DNA of 64,000 nucleotides from Lytechinus variegatus (GCF_018143015.1 NC_054741.1:59022197-59086196); one strand, 5' to 3'; shown: positions 36,727 through 48,149, numbered from the stretch's first letter. Notes: generated by a model from the sequence alone, not told the origin. A program made the numbers and translations.

Positions 36727-36954
36727 GTTATTGGCTATAGGGCGACCCCGATCCAATCGATCACCAGATGACAAGATTTTCGACACTATACCAATTCTAA
36801 TTTCCTTTATCGGGTGTCGGTGGGTTTTGAACAATGACGAGCCGCCATGCCTCAGCTGGATCAAAGCTATTGCTCAGATACAGTACATGTATGGAATAAA
36901 ATCAATAAATTATAATGTGAGAAATTGGATCGGGGTCGCCCTAACCACTAACTC
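36727..36954. mobile_element. MITE ending exactly at a tRNA gene
   Basis: A 19-bp exact inverted repeat, AGGGCGACCCCGATCCAAT, lies at 36739-36757 and 36924-36942. Weaker pairing extends outward through GTTATTGG / CCACTAAC. The right side abuts the first base of the tRNA-like gene at 36955. No coding frame is credible inside. Confidence 0.7.
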
Positions 36955-37026
36955 GTCTCTGTGGTCTAGTGGTTAAGGAATCGGCGTTACAAGCTGGGTG
37001 CCCGGGTACGATTCCCGGCAGAGACA
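36955..37026 (+). tRNA. tRNA-Val (anticodon UAC), or tRNA-derived head of a SINE
   Basis: The 72-nt sequence folds as a tRNA. The acceptor stem GTCTCTG/CAGAGAC pairs 7 of 7, the T stem CCGGG/CCCGG 5 of 5, and the anticodon stem TCGGC/GCTGG pairs with two wobble pairs. Loop U33 and anticodon TAC lie at 36988-36990. The D arm (GTCTAGTGGTTAAGGA) has one bad pair. Box B reads GGTACGATTCC, one base from consensus. The discriminator base is A. UAC reads the valine codon GUA. A T5 terminator follows at once. The weak D-stem pair and altered box B leave open a tRNA-derived SINE or pseudo-tRNA. Confidence 0.7.
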
Positions 37027-37031
37027 TTTTT
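37027..37031 (+). terminator. RNA polymerase III terminator
   Basis: Five T residues start directly after the discriminator base of the tRNA-like gene. Confidence 0.7.
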
Positions 37032-37432
37032 CGGAATCACCAAAGGACAGATAGCTCTGGCATGTCTGGGAACCTTGATTTAAGCTACGCCTACCATTAT
37101 TATCTTCATTCATTTCTTTCACAAGTAACATATAATATGCATACATACATTCATATAATAATATATATTCTTTCTTTTTCTACTATTTATCATTAACAGT
37201 ATATTACTATTATCATTATTATAATATTAGAATAAACATATATATTAATCATAGCTGGGTATATTTGTTCAATCAAAAGTACATCTTCTAAAGAATGAAT
37301 AAATCAAGAAATGTATGCTGTCATACCCTTTTTCCGTTCCTTTCCAGATCATGCGGTACGCTCCGAAGTGGCATTGTTTTCCCTTCTTATGAATTCATTG
37401 TTTTTATTTTGTAATTATGTAGAGTTCCTGTC

Positions 37433-38929
37433 ATGGCTGAGGAGTTAAAAGACACGATTACTCAGAGTCTGGAGTGTCCTGTTTGTCTGACTACCTTCAC
37501 TGATCCAAAGATACTGTCTTGTTGCCACACCTATTGCAAGGTCTGTCTGGAAAAGCTCTTGGAATGCCATGGTGATGATCAGATGATCCGATGTCCTGTC
37601 TGCAAAGCTGATACCCAGGTCCCAAATCAGGATGTCGGCCAACTACCGGCAAGCCTAGCTTTGAGGAATCTTATAGAGGACGTGAAAAATCAACATCAAA
37701 TTTGCACGAATTGTGATTCCGAGGATAAGCCCAAAGCTGTTGTCTACTGCCAAGACTGTGGCAACTATCTATGTATTACTTGCCACAATATGCACTCTCA
37801 GTGGAAAAACTTTGTCGATCATGAGATCATAGCCATGAGTGAGATCTCATCAGGAAAGGTGTCAATACGTAGATACCGGAAATGCAGGAAACATCCGAAA
37901 GAAGATGAAGAATGTTTCTGTTCTAATTGTAAGAGATTCACATGCTTCAGGTGTGCTGTTATGGAACATAAAGACCAAGGACACCAGGTCATCGAGGCAG
38001 CTACGTATGAAAGTAATCACATGAAGACCATCGAAGAGCTTAAATCCAAGGTGGAGAAGAAACAATCTAGCTTTCAGAATTACATCGATCTCATCGATGA
38101 AGAGCAGAAGTGTGTGGATGATGCTATGAAGCATTGCACAGATGACATCAACAAAGCATATGATGAAGCAGTTCAGCAGTTGACAGAGAAGAGAGAAATC
38201 CTTCTTGGTGAAGTCAAGGGAAAGACTAAAAGAGCAGAGAATGCCCTTGAAGAAATGAAGACATCAGCTCGGCAGCGCATCAATCAGTTGACGACCATTG
38301 CTGAGATGGTAACCAATAGGAGAAATGCACCAGTAGACATGGATACTTTGGCTGTGTATGACACTTTATGTGAAGACCTACAAGAGGCCTTAAATCAGGA
38401 AAATCCTGATTACGAGCAGCCGAATAAAACATGCGGGAAGGCGAAAAGTTCAATTTTTGAGAGAAATGTTGGAAAGGACGAGCTAGGTCTTGGAAAGATT
38501 GTTAATGAGATTTTAAAGAGCATTACTTTGCCTACTAAAGATAGCATGAATGCCATGGTAAACACACCAGATGGTAGGATGGCAGTAGGACGTGGTAAAG
38601 CACGTGGCGTGAACATCTTCTCTGCTAATGGTCGTCTCCAGAAGACAGTCCTCAAGGATGTTAGTATGTTTGCATTGGGTTTCCTCTCTGATGGTCGATG
38701 TGTTGTAATTGATATGTCAAACACTGTAGCACTGTACTCACAAGACTACACAAAGTTGAATGTGATGTTTAAGACTTTGAATAAAGATGAAGGTGGGGTT
38801 TCTAACCTCACTGTTGATAGTGATGATCTGATCTATGTTAGCTACAGGAAACCCAAGAAGATCCTGGTGTTCTCATCAGCAGGTGGGAAGGCAATCAAGG
38901 AGATACCATGCCACGGATATGTACCTTAG
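37433..38929 (+). CDS. TRIM56-like RING/B-box/coiled-coil protein, ended by an in-frame TAG
   Basis: The 498-codon frame from MAEELKDTITQS carries a C3HC4 RING finger (C15, C18, C30, H32, C35, C38, C54, C57). It also has B-box 1 (C91, C94, C106, C109, C114, C117, H121, H130), B-box 2 (C151, H154, C163, C166, C171, C174, H179, H184) and a coiled coil of about residues 195-310. From about residue 365 a C-terminal region with NTPDGRMAVG and LGFLSDGRCVV repeats looks like the beta-propeller-like end of TRIM56/TRIM2/3-type proteins. RING TRIM proteins are E3 ubiquitin ligases, often in innate immunity. The acceptor TTTTGTAATTATGTAG lies just before the ATG, implying a 5' UTR exon. The TAG at 38927-38929 falls inside the propeller, and the same frame continues afterwards. 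Confidence 0.9.
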   Translation: MAEELKDTITQSLECPVCLTTFTDPKILSCCHTYCKVCLEKLLECHGDDQMIRCPVCKADTQVPNQDVGQLPASLALRNLIEDVKNQHQICTNCDSEDKPKAVVYCQDCGNYLCITCHNMHSQWKNFVDHEIIAMSEISSGKVSIRRYRKCRKHPKEDEECFCSNCKRFTCFRCAVMEHKDQGHQVIEAATYESNHMKTIEELKSKVEKKQSSFQNYIDLIDEEQKCVDDAMKHCTDDINKAYDEAVQQLTEKREILLGEVKGKTKRAENALEEMKTSARQRINQLTTIAEMVTNRRNAPVDMDTLAVYDTLCEDLQEALNQENPDYEQPNKTCGKAKSSIFERNVGKDELGLGKIVNEILKSITLPTKDSMNAMVNTPDGRMAVGRGKARGVNIFSANGRLQKTVLKDVSMFALGFLSDGRCVVIDMSNTVALYSQDYTKLNVMFKTLNKDEGGVSNLTVDSDDLIYVSYRKPKKILVFSSAGGKAIKEIPCHGYVP

Positions 38930-39268
38930 CAAATCACTTCCTACAATGATTCACTAATCATTAGTACAGGTAAAACAGTACATTTGATAGACAAAGAAGG
39001 TGATGTAAAACATACATTATCCAAAGGAAGTAATACTTTCCCCTTCGCTGCAGTGTCTCAAAGCAATACAATCCTGGTAGCCCAGGTGAACCACAATGAA
39101 GGATTGGTGAGCATTGAGGAGTACACTGACGAGCTGAAGCACGTTCGGAACCTCGTTAATGAGTACAAGATTGAGAAGCCTACGAGAAAGTGGTATTATC
39201 TCCAGCAGTACCGATCAGGAGAGATCGCCTTCTGCACTTCTGATAACCTCTATATTATGATCACATAA
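38930..39268 (+). pseudogene. Continuation of the TRIM frame beyond the TAG
   Basis: In the same frame as 37433-38929, codons after the TAG read QITSYNDSLIISTGKTVHL... and run 112 codons to a TAA after CTSDNLYIMIT. The amino acids keep the propeller pattern (STGKTVHLIDKEG, ILVAQVN, GEIAFCTSDNLYI). The TAG looks like one substitution in a 611-codon gene, for example from CAG. It may be a young pseudogene, a polymorphic null allele, an assembly error or a read-through site. Confidence 0.8.
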
Positions 39269-39596
39269 AATAATGGATGAAACTGCAAGAAATACGTCAT
39301 ATAATAACATTGTATACAGCGTTAAAAATTGACTTTCTAGATGACATAAATTTCTTCATAAAGTTCTTCAACTTTCCTAGAAAAAAATCCAAAATTATCA
39401 GTAACCGGCACTTTCACTGTGTCTTTATTTTACGATGCTGTCAATTAAGCTGATCAGAAGTGAATAGAATGTGGATATAAACTTTGACATAATGGTTAAA
39501 AGTAGTCCAAGACATTATTCAATCACAATCTGTTTTCAGTTGTCTCGGTATTTTCTTATCCAATCCCGATCAAATTGATTTGTGGAAAATGTTATA

Positions 39597-39615
39597 AATA
39601 AAATGAATCAATAAA
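39597..39615 (+). terminator. Candidate polyadenylation signals of the TRIM gene
   Basis: AATAAA occurs at 39597 and 39610, about 330 nt after the final TAA of the TRIM frame. Confidence 0.5.
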
Positions 39616-39619
39616 AAAT

Positions 39620-40348
39620 ACAATAAATGAATTCTAAATTGATAAAATTGTATGGCTACATTCATGCCAATATGTTAATTTCAAATGCAAAAACAAATTA
39701 ATGTAAAAGATTGAAGAACCCTTTAATGATCAACGGTGACATTTTAGATATTCACCATGTACAGCATGGTTAAACAGGATTGCTTAGAATATAAAGAAAC
39801 ATTTAGGAAAATATAACAATTAATGGATGATTTACAACAATTCTGAATACAGATAACAAGGCCTTGGGAACGACTTTTAACAGGGGTGCTGAAGTAATTT
39901 TGGAAAACGAAAATAAAATAAAATAAAAATAAAAGGGTTTTCACTACAAAATGGAGATCCATCCCCAGCACCCGCTTCCCAGGGCCATGTGAATGAACGT
40001 AAAGTAATTCATAGATGGTGAATTTCTGATGTCTTTAGATCAATTGTTCCCTTTTAGGACCTATAAAACGAATATTATGTTGATATTAACGCGTCCAGCG
40101 TCTTAGCAAATGTACATTAAGAGGAGCGTGTATTGTATTGTATATAAATGCTGATTTGTATCAAACAACTGAGAAAAATGAACAGGCATCAGCCGATTGA
40201 TACACTGATAAATAAAAAAAATACATTGAGGAATGGGGATAATGGTTTGCTAGTTCGATCGCGAATGAGCACGATATGTGATATGGATCGGCAACCGTAA
40301 AATTAATATTTATAATAAAAAAAGGATAGGACAGGGCCCAGGAAACGA
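39620..40348. other. AT-rich DNA downstream of TRIM, no gene seen
   Basis: Only short AT-rich frames are present, with no repeat signature that I recognise. Confidence 0.4.
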
Positions 40349-41392
40349 TTTTTTGTCTCACCTGTGAAGCAGAGTGAGACTATAGGCGCCGGCGACGGCG
40401 GCGGCGGTGGTGGCGTCAACACCAAATCTTAACCGAAGGTTAAGTTTTTGAAATGACAGCATAAAGTATATGGACCTTGTTCATGAAACTTGGCCATGAG
40501 GTTAATCATGGTCCATTAATTAATCAAGTATTACTGAACATCCTACCCGAGTTTCAGGCTACATGACTAAGGTCAAAGGTAATTTCGGGTCAATGGACCT
40601 TGACCATGTTGGGGGAATCAACATCAAAATCTTAACCTGAGGTTAAGTTTTGGAAATGCCATCATAACTTCAAAAATATATAAACCTAGTTCATGAAACT
40701 TAGACATAAAAGTAATCATGTATTACTGAACAACCAACCAACCAGAGTTCAGGTCACATGATCAAGGTCAAAGGTAATTTATGGTCAACGAACTCTGGCC
40801 ATGTTGGGGGTATCTGTTGGATTACCATCATAACTTTGATAGTTTTTGGATCTGATTCATGAAACTTGGACATAAGAGTAATCAAGGACCATTGAACATC
40901 CTGTGCGAGTTTATGTCACATGATTAAGGTCAAAGGTCATTTAAGGTCAATGAACTATGGCCATGTTGGGGGTATTTGATGAATAACCAACATAACCCTG
41001 TAAGTGAATGGATCTAGTTCATAAACTTGAACATAAGAGTAATCAAGTATCACTGAACATCCCATGCGAGTTTCAGGTCACATGGCCAAAGGTCATTTAA
41101 GGTCATTGAACTTTGGCCATTATGGAGGTAATTACTAGATCGTTGTAATAACTTTCAAAGTTTATAGATATAGCTTATAAAATGTGGATATAGGGGTAAT
41201 CAAGTATTACTGACAAGTCTTAGGACCCACGATCAAGGTCAAATGTCATTTATTGTCAATGAATGTAGTATTGTATCATTATATGAATGGTGTTTGTTGT
41301 GAGTGATTATTTGATAGTAGTTTTCAAAGTCAGCACTGCTGTTATATTGAATCGCGTGATGCAGGTCAGACTGCCAGAGGCGCTCCACTTGT
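40349..41392 (+). mobile_element. AGGTCA-repeat element, copy 3
   Basis: Same orientation and ends as copy 2: TTTTGTCTCACCTGTGAAGC, GGCGCCGGCGACGGCGGCGG, and at the right GATGCAGGTCAGACTGCCAG...CTCCACTTGT. It has about six internal units. The AGGTCA pairs are more decayed than in copy 2; AAGGTCAAAGGTCA is kept near 40927. Confidence 0.88.
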
Positions 41393-41865
41393 TTGACTGG
41401 GGGTGCTGATGTAAATTTGGCAAGCGAAAAAAAAAGTTTCTTTACAAAATGTAGGTAATTACATTAATTTTGTCACACCTTCCGGAATTTCAGGGGCTGC
41501 TGCCTATGAAGAACAATACACGCAGCACGCCCAAGGAACATATACTGAGGGCGCTTCAGCACCCCCGCTCTCCGGGACCATGAGAGATAATCATTTGACG
41601 CTAATATTATGGAGCAGCAGTGACACTTTTTCGAGCGAAATATTCACAACACATGTTTCTCTAAACATGTTCTAGGGGAGTTACTTGATTGCCCCCTCCC
41701 CTTCTCTTTGTCCTTCCTATATTTTGTATTTTGTTATCTAGTTTGTGTTACGCAGGCGTATCTTGCTCCAAGTCGTTTTCCAGGGGTTTTATGCTTAAAT
41801 CATTCAGTTTGTATATATTTGTATTTCTTAAATTTCAGTTGATTTCTTTCGATTTGTACTTGTCA

Positions 41866-42780
41866 GAGAAAAGATGTACAATGAAAAAGAAGAAATTGTA
41901 TCATGTATTAATTTACTTGTAGCAGTTATACTCATATTAAAAACACAAATATTTGATCTTCCAGTTGCCTGCATATACTATAGTTACATAAGTGGACTAT
42001 GCATTCTCCATACTTAAAATAGTTTGTACATTATGTAAGACAATATAATTTTATCAAAATCAGAAATGAAATAACAAAGTTATGGCTTTTCAAAATTTTC
42101 ATTATGCATTTTATCCCTATATTTGCGAAACAGTTCATGGATATGGATTGAATGAGCTGACAATCACCTTATACTTTTTTGTATTTTATTATGAAAAATT
42201 ACAACATTCATTTTAGTTTCTGTCTGTATGATATTTAAAATAAGATTGTTTACTGATCAAATGTGATGTGCAAGAAACATATTGTTTATATAATGTGTAT
42301 TTTCTGATTTTCTTGTTTGTAGTCGGTTTGTTTTGATAGAAGAAAAGGTGCAATGAAAAAAAAAGAAAATAGATCATGTGTTCAATTGACTTGTAACACA
42401 ATATTCTCATATTATAGCAAATATTTAATCTTGTAGTTGCCTGAAAAGAGTTATTAAAAGAGTCCTTTAACGGACTATGTGTTCTCCATGCAGACTGTAA
42501 AATATCTGATCTGAAGTAAAAGAGTACATATTTATGTAAAATAGGATTTCTTAAAAAACCCGAAATGAAATGAAAAAAAAAATGGATTTTCAAGTGTTGC
42601 ATTATGCATTCTACCGGTGAAACAGTTGTGAATGTCATCATGAATATGAATATAAAGTGAGCTGAAAATGCCACCCCACCTTTTTTATTATGAAAATTTA
42701 CAAGATTATTATTTTTGTTTCTGCTCGCAGAAATAACAAAAATGAATGATTAATGATCAAATGTGATGTATAAGAACCAC
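41866..42780. repeat. Direct tandem duplication, period about 470 bp
   Basis: Blocks recur in the same order in both copies: AATGAAAAAGAAGAAA / AATGAAAAAAAAAGAAA, ATCATGTATTAATTTACTTGTA / ATCATGTGTTCAATTGACTTGTA, GTAGTTGCCTG, GGACTATGTGTTCTCCATG, TTGCATTATGCATT, and GATCAAATGTGATGT followed by AAGAA.CA. No gene was found. Confidence 0.8.
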
Positions 42781-43282
42781 ATTGGTGAATGAGGTAACTT
42801 TTTTGGGAGATAAGACATAGTTTATACTCTTATAAGCAATGAAATAATTAACAATTCATATTAGACAAAAGGAAGTGAGAACATCAGCTTACTTGCTGCA
42901 TCATGACACACATAAATAATAGAGATGAAACTTCAAATTCTGTCAACTTCCTTATTTTTATCAGCTTTTAGTAAATGTTCAGTGACTTGCTTGCTCAATT
43001 AAGTCCATTCAATTCATGTTATCATCAGCCTGAGCCTTAAAATAGTTGGAAGATGAAGGATTCATTGAAATTTGATTTATCATTTTCACATATCCTTGCA
43101 TATACATATACATGAACATTGTAGAATCTTGACTTGTGTGAAAGACCGAATTAATTCATCATCTTTAGTAGATAACTCTCTCTTGTCTCTGCTTTCATAC
43201 ATATGGCTGTTTTTTTTGCCAAAGCACATTACTTGAATATAATCAACCTTATACTAACATGAAAAGAGAATGCAAAATATAA

Positions 43283-43320
<38 letters not shown>

Positions 43321-44612
43321 ATTGAACTCTAAAAATTGAAAATTTGTTTGCCATGTTGTTTACGATGCTACATTTATTTAGTGAAAACAATACTGCATAG
43401 GTGAATGAATTCTTTTGCTGCTTTATATGTAACTAAAAACGAGTGTTATAGAGTACTGCATTTATCTTTAAAATGTTTTTATCACTTTCTGGAAATTAAT
43501 CTGTAAAGAAATTGTCTTTTTAAAAAAATGAAAGTTAGTTATGCACCTGAAAAATTGATTACTCAAAATAAATTTAGATATGCATTTGTGACATTAAATA
43601 ATTTACTTAACATTCCTAGTTATCAATTATTCCTACTAGTTGTCTTTCCTCTGCCCTCTCTCTCTCTCTTTCACTTTGTCCCTTTTCCCTCTCCCATCTT
43701 TTAATAAAATCTAGATATACCTTGCACACTACATGTGTACATGTTATTTGCGTAGTCAGAAACACAAGTCTAATTCTTTAAAGATACATAATAAAGGTCG
43801 CGATAAGTATTGTACGAGAATTTCGCTTTCGTCGTTTGTTAGTTTAACTATAAGGGTGACAGAGAGAGAGAGAGAGAGAGAGAAGGGTGTGGGGGTATAT
43901 AGAGAGCAAGAGGTTGGGACATGATAGAGAGAGAGGGAGGGGGATAGAGAGAGAAAAAAAAAAGAAAAACAAACAAACATGAGGGTTTCCTCTTTGGAAA
44001 GAAATTAACTACAAAGAACTTTTAGGCATTGATCAAACAATTTCACTATCAAATATAATCAATATCGAGAAGTTTTCAATCACTGAAAGTGATATAAACT
44101 ATAAATCAAAATACAACAGAATTCTCATTAAAAACATACTGTTTAACAAATATATTTCATTTGCCCCCCCCCCCCAAAAAAAAAAGTCAAAAATATGTAC
44201 AAGAATTGCAGTATAGAATAAACCCAAAGGACTAGATTTTACATTTGAAAAGTCTTGAATATTACTTTCAAGTTGTATTGGACAACGACAAATTTCCAAT
44301 TCAATCAAGATTTGAGATTACTAGGATGAAAATACTTTCCAAAGACACCATGTTTCTGGATGATGATGTAAGTGAATGTAAAATTAATATTCAATTATTA
44401 AGATACTCTTCATGATAGGTTTGATTAGTACGTCTGGAGAGATATCATGAAAGAAAGAAAAATGGTTTCAACTGTACACGATCATGACAATAAATATGAG
44501 TCTTATTCCTATATTGGAAATAAATACTGAATTGAATTGAATGGAATATATTATTCTTCTCAATATTATTCCATGACAGCTTCGATAATATTCATTCCTT
44601 CCTACCTGCCAT
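42781..44612. other. AT-rich DNA with microsatellites, no gene seen
   Basis: It contains (TA)n at 43285-43317 and (AG)n-rich DNA at 43858-43960. A TTGAATTGAATTGAA tail near 44530 follows AATAAATATGAGTCTTATT and may be the 3' end of a decayed retroposon. Confidence 0.5.
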
Positions 44613-44951
44613 TTGAATGTAGATCACCATTCTGAATATATCAAATTAACTCCCAAGTCCCAAATAACTTCTCACCTGAAAAACCCAGTCCCTCTTTCCT
44701 TCGCCGAAAACAACTCTTTCTCGAGGAGAGCTTTTCTGAAGAACACTTGCCCTAGAGTCTTTGGGAGTACTAGACCCTGTCTTTGTGAATGGGAGGAAAA
44801 TCAGATCAGGAATCACCGATTGGTCTGCCTCCTGTACCAAAACTACACACTGCAAGATATCTTCAAGGTTTTCATCACCAAAGATGAATCACTGGACGCA
44901 AAGAGCAAGTTGAGAGGCATATGGTGGCTCACTGGAAAATCGGCAGACTGA
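44613..44951 (+). other. Unrecognised 112-codon open frame
   Basis: The frame begins MNVDHHSEYIKLTPKS and ends LRGIWWLTGKSAD. GC is somewhat higher than around it. No motif is recognised, no splice or promoter context is seen, and the opposite strand is also partly open. It may be an exon or a repeat fragment. Confidence 0.2.
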
Positions 44952-45045
44952 TGCAGGATCATGCAATCGAGTCTGGCCTAAGATGTAAATATAACCTTCG
45001 GCAAATGCCAAGTGATCATTTTAGGATTTATGCTAGAATCAAGGA

Positions 45046-45256
45046 TTATTATCATTATTATTATTATCATCATTATATTCATAAATGGATGAAAATCCCT
45101 CCAGTTCAAAGATGAGTTATCCTCTGGGAGAGGTGTTGTATGATCTTTTAAATAGATCATACAACACCTCTCCCAGAGGATAACTCATCTTTGAACTGGA
45201 GGAATTTTCATCCATTTATGAATATAATGATGATAATAATAATAATGATAATATTA
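45046..45256. repeat. Near-perfect long palindrome, arms about 102 bp, 7-nt loop
   Basis: The left arm (45046-45147) and right arm (45155-45256) are reverse complements with one internal mismatch (ATCCCTCC against ATTCCTCC) and a slightly different outer end. Each arm holds ATTTATGAATATAATGATG, TCTTTGAACTGGAGG, GAGTTATCCTCTGGGAGAGG and TGTTGTATGATCT. Only TTTAAAT separates them. It would form a long hairpin in RNA or single-stranded DNA. Confidence 0.95.
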
Positions 45257-46287
45257 AGCGACACCTTTATAAAGCTGTCTCTCGTTATCTTCCTATGCAA
45301 AATATATAAACAAAAATTTAGTTTTGAAAACTATCGGAGTGCTTCCATCTGGTTGGGGGGGGGGGGGCATTTTATCGTATGATCCTCCTCAGCGCTGCAG
45401 AAAGGCCTACGTGGGAAGCTATTTGCTAGTGCTACATTGCTATATGCTATACCCCAAACAGACTGAACCAGAGCTCTTATCTTACAGAATCTTGACAACT
45501 TAGTAACAATTAAAAGACATAGCTGATATCTGTACAGAGATTCATCTGATTGGTAGAATTCAATTCGAACAAATTTTCCTCTTTTCACAATCAATTAGGT
45601 TTTTTTTACCTGTGAGCCTTCGCCTACTCGTTTCAGTCATCGAATTGTTAACTAATTGTGTATTGTATTTCTGTGGTTTCAGTAGGCTTCTTCACACTAA
45701 CGCTGACTCGACGTAGATGGGGCAGTATCGGTTGCGCGAAAGTCCCGTGAGGGGCACACACCATAGACTCATGTTTTAATGAGATTTGAAAAAAATCGCC
45801 CAAAATAAGTCTTAATAATGACAACATTCATCCAAGCCTTTATCAATTTGTAGTTCATCTAATCTCCTTCCAATGCTAAAAATATGAAAAGGGATTTTTT
45901 TAGCATTTTCTCGCGCTATAGAGGGGCTCAAACGCAGACTACGTGCAAAATTGGTTGCAGTCACAGTGCTAACAGTGTTTCTTGGGCAACTAATTAAGGT
46001 CCCATAAAATCCAGCATTGACAAATTACTGCTCTCCAATGGGACTGAACAGATCCAGTAGTAATCCCTCTCTATGGCCATATGAAAATATTGTTCAGATA
46101 TGTACCATTGATTTTATATGAATATTTTTCTAACCATTACGTCATTTCGGGTCTAAAGGGGATTCCCGAAATTGCCGGATCCCATTAGTGGTGTCCGTCC
46201 TGAGAATGATGTGCCTGGTTCTCCTGGATGTGAATGGCCTCTGTAATCCATCTTGTGTATTTATTGTCATCTCTGGCTACGATCTTG

Positions 46288-46543
46288 CATTGGCGGTGGA
46301 AGCCAAAAATTAAGGGAAGGGGGTCCACCTGAAATTTCGGGATGGACACATGTAAAAAACTGGACAAGCAAAAAAAGGTCATCAACAAAACTTTTAGGGG
46401 GGTGACCACAAAAATGTTAGGGGGTCCATCTGAATTTAGAGGACGACGCAGGAAACAAAATCGACAAGCAAACAAAAAAGGCTATCAACAGAAATCTGAG
46501 GTGGGGGCAGGCCCCCTTCGTCCCCCCGCTTCCGCCGTCTATG
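46288..46543. mobile_element. MITE with CATTGGCGG/GGAAGC ends and an internal duplication
   Basis: The left end CATTGGCGGTGGAAGC and the right end (reverse complement CATAGACGGCGGAAGC) are imperfect inverted repeats. Inside, a unit of about 83 bp with GACAAGCAAA, ATCAACA and GGGGGTCCA elements occurs about twice. No clear target duplication was found. Confidence 0.55.
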
Positions 46544-46734
46544 GTATGCTCTTATTCCAATAAGTGGTTCCTTTGGGCTACATGGTCACTGGTATCAGCC
46601 GACTTAGAAAAGGTTGACTCAGCCTCCTTCTCTCTTAAACTTACAAGCCCACTACACAGTTGTGATGTATCTCTTTCTGCAACAAACACTTTATAAAAAC
46701 ACTGGTTTCAGAAAGCAAAGGTGTCTGATCCTAT

Positions 46735-46985
46735 TGAAGAGAAGTGACAGATCACGATGCCTTCAAAGATCTTTTCCAGCATTTCAGACTAGTTCATCAC
46801 TCATGAACAGTAATGTAGCCTTGTCTGGAAGATGTTGGAATGTTTTTACAATCTCTTGGATTTACCAAGAAATTGACACCAAGTCTTCTTCAATCATTGA
46901 TGCATTTCAAAGGTCTAATTCAACAATCCAGGCTAGTTCATCAATCATGAAAGGTGATAAAGTCATTCAGGAAGATGATAGAATG
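46735..46985. repeat. Two-copy direct repeat
   Basis: Two segments share CATTTCA(G/A)A...CTAGTTCATCA.TCATGAA and GGAAGATG.T.GAATG, spaced about 125 bp apart. The open frame at 46614-46991 owes its length to this repeat and is not supported as a gene. Confidence 0.5.
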
Positions 46986-47587
46986 TCCTAACAGTCCCGT
47001 GCATTAACAAATCAAGCAATGTCAAGACTTCATTAACATTCTGATGGTGTTCTATATTATTGAATCCTGAGTGCATTGCAGCAATATTTACTTGTGATAG
47101 TCTTACATTCGAACAGTTCATTAGAAATCGTTTCGCTCCCATTGGAAGAAAATGTTTCTGAAATGACTATGGATGTAAATACAACTTTATGGTTTTAGCA
47201 TTGATACTTTCTGGTTTTAATAGAAACGTGACTTCATATAACAACGTGATGATAACAATGAAGAGATGTGCTAAAATGCCAAAAAGAAATAGAGCGAACT
47301 TAGAAGAATGTCTAAATCATTAATCACACACAGGCCTCTGAGTCAAAAAGTGATATTATTACTACTTGCCAGTGATTTCTCGAACGATTATGTTGGTTAA
47401 TAAGGACAGTCTTGTCACATATACACGCGCAACGTTCTTGAAAAATGAAATTATACGATGATTGGGCTCTCACTCGCGTCATTCGCGCATATAAATTTCT
47501 ATAAATAAATGTCTATGAAAGGATATTGCTTGATAAATTTGACCGATGTTTTTAGTCAATAAAAGCGTAATTTAGAATTTAATTGAT

Positions 47588-47738
47588 CTGGGGCCCGTTG
47601 CAGAAAGAGTTACAATCAATCGCAACTCTAAAAATCAGGCGCAACTTGATTTTCAACCAATCAACTGTGCGCATTTGGGACTTGCGATTGATTTTTTGAC
47701 TTGCGTTTAAACGCAACTCTTTCTGCAACGGGCCCCAG
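47588..47738. mobile_element. MITE with perfect 24-bp terminal inverted repeats
   Basis: Ends CTGGGGCCCGTTGCAGAAAG (plus AGTT) at 47588-47611 and the exact reverse complement at 47715-47738. It is 151 bp long and non-coding. The perfect ends suggest it is younger than its relative at 17393-17542. Confidence 0.85.
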
Positions 47739-48149
47739 ACTTGAAAACGCAGTGGCGTATCAAATAAAAGTAATAAAAAGTTGCGAGCGAGCAATGATTT
47801 CGACATTTTTATTAGAGAAATCGAAGTTTGTGATAGATTTTGACATAATATTAAAAAAATAATATCACATTTCACCTTTATCTCTTTCCTTATCCCTTTT
47901 CTTTCTTAGGTCGTGAAAAATGGGGGGGGGGGGGGGGGTAAGAGCCCTGCATCTGTACGCCAGTGCGAAAACCTGCATTAAATACTGAAGCATTCGATCG
48001 CTCGCATTGAAAGTACTAAGTCATGATTAGCTTTCAGACATTATTAAATTCATTCACAGTAAATTCCAACTATAAGGTTTACTTCCCAAGAAATTTGTAT
48101 TAAAATGCTTTAAAATTGTGACTTTATACTCCATTTTAGTCCCTACCTT

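Noticed and set aside
36731-36976. 81-codon frame across the MITE before the tRNA
   Set aside because: It runs through both inverted repeats and into the tRNA sequence; a chance frame.
42213-42674. 153-codon minus-strand open frame
   Set aside because: It lies across an AT-rich tandem duplication, with Phe/Ile/Tyr-rich composition typical of chance frames in AT-rich DNA.
46614-46991. 125-codon open frame with internal repeat
   Set aside because: Its length comes from a two-copy DNA repeat; no start context, splice site or similarity supports it.
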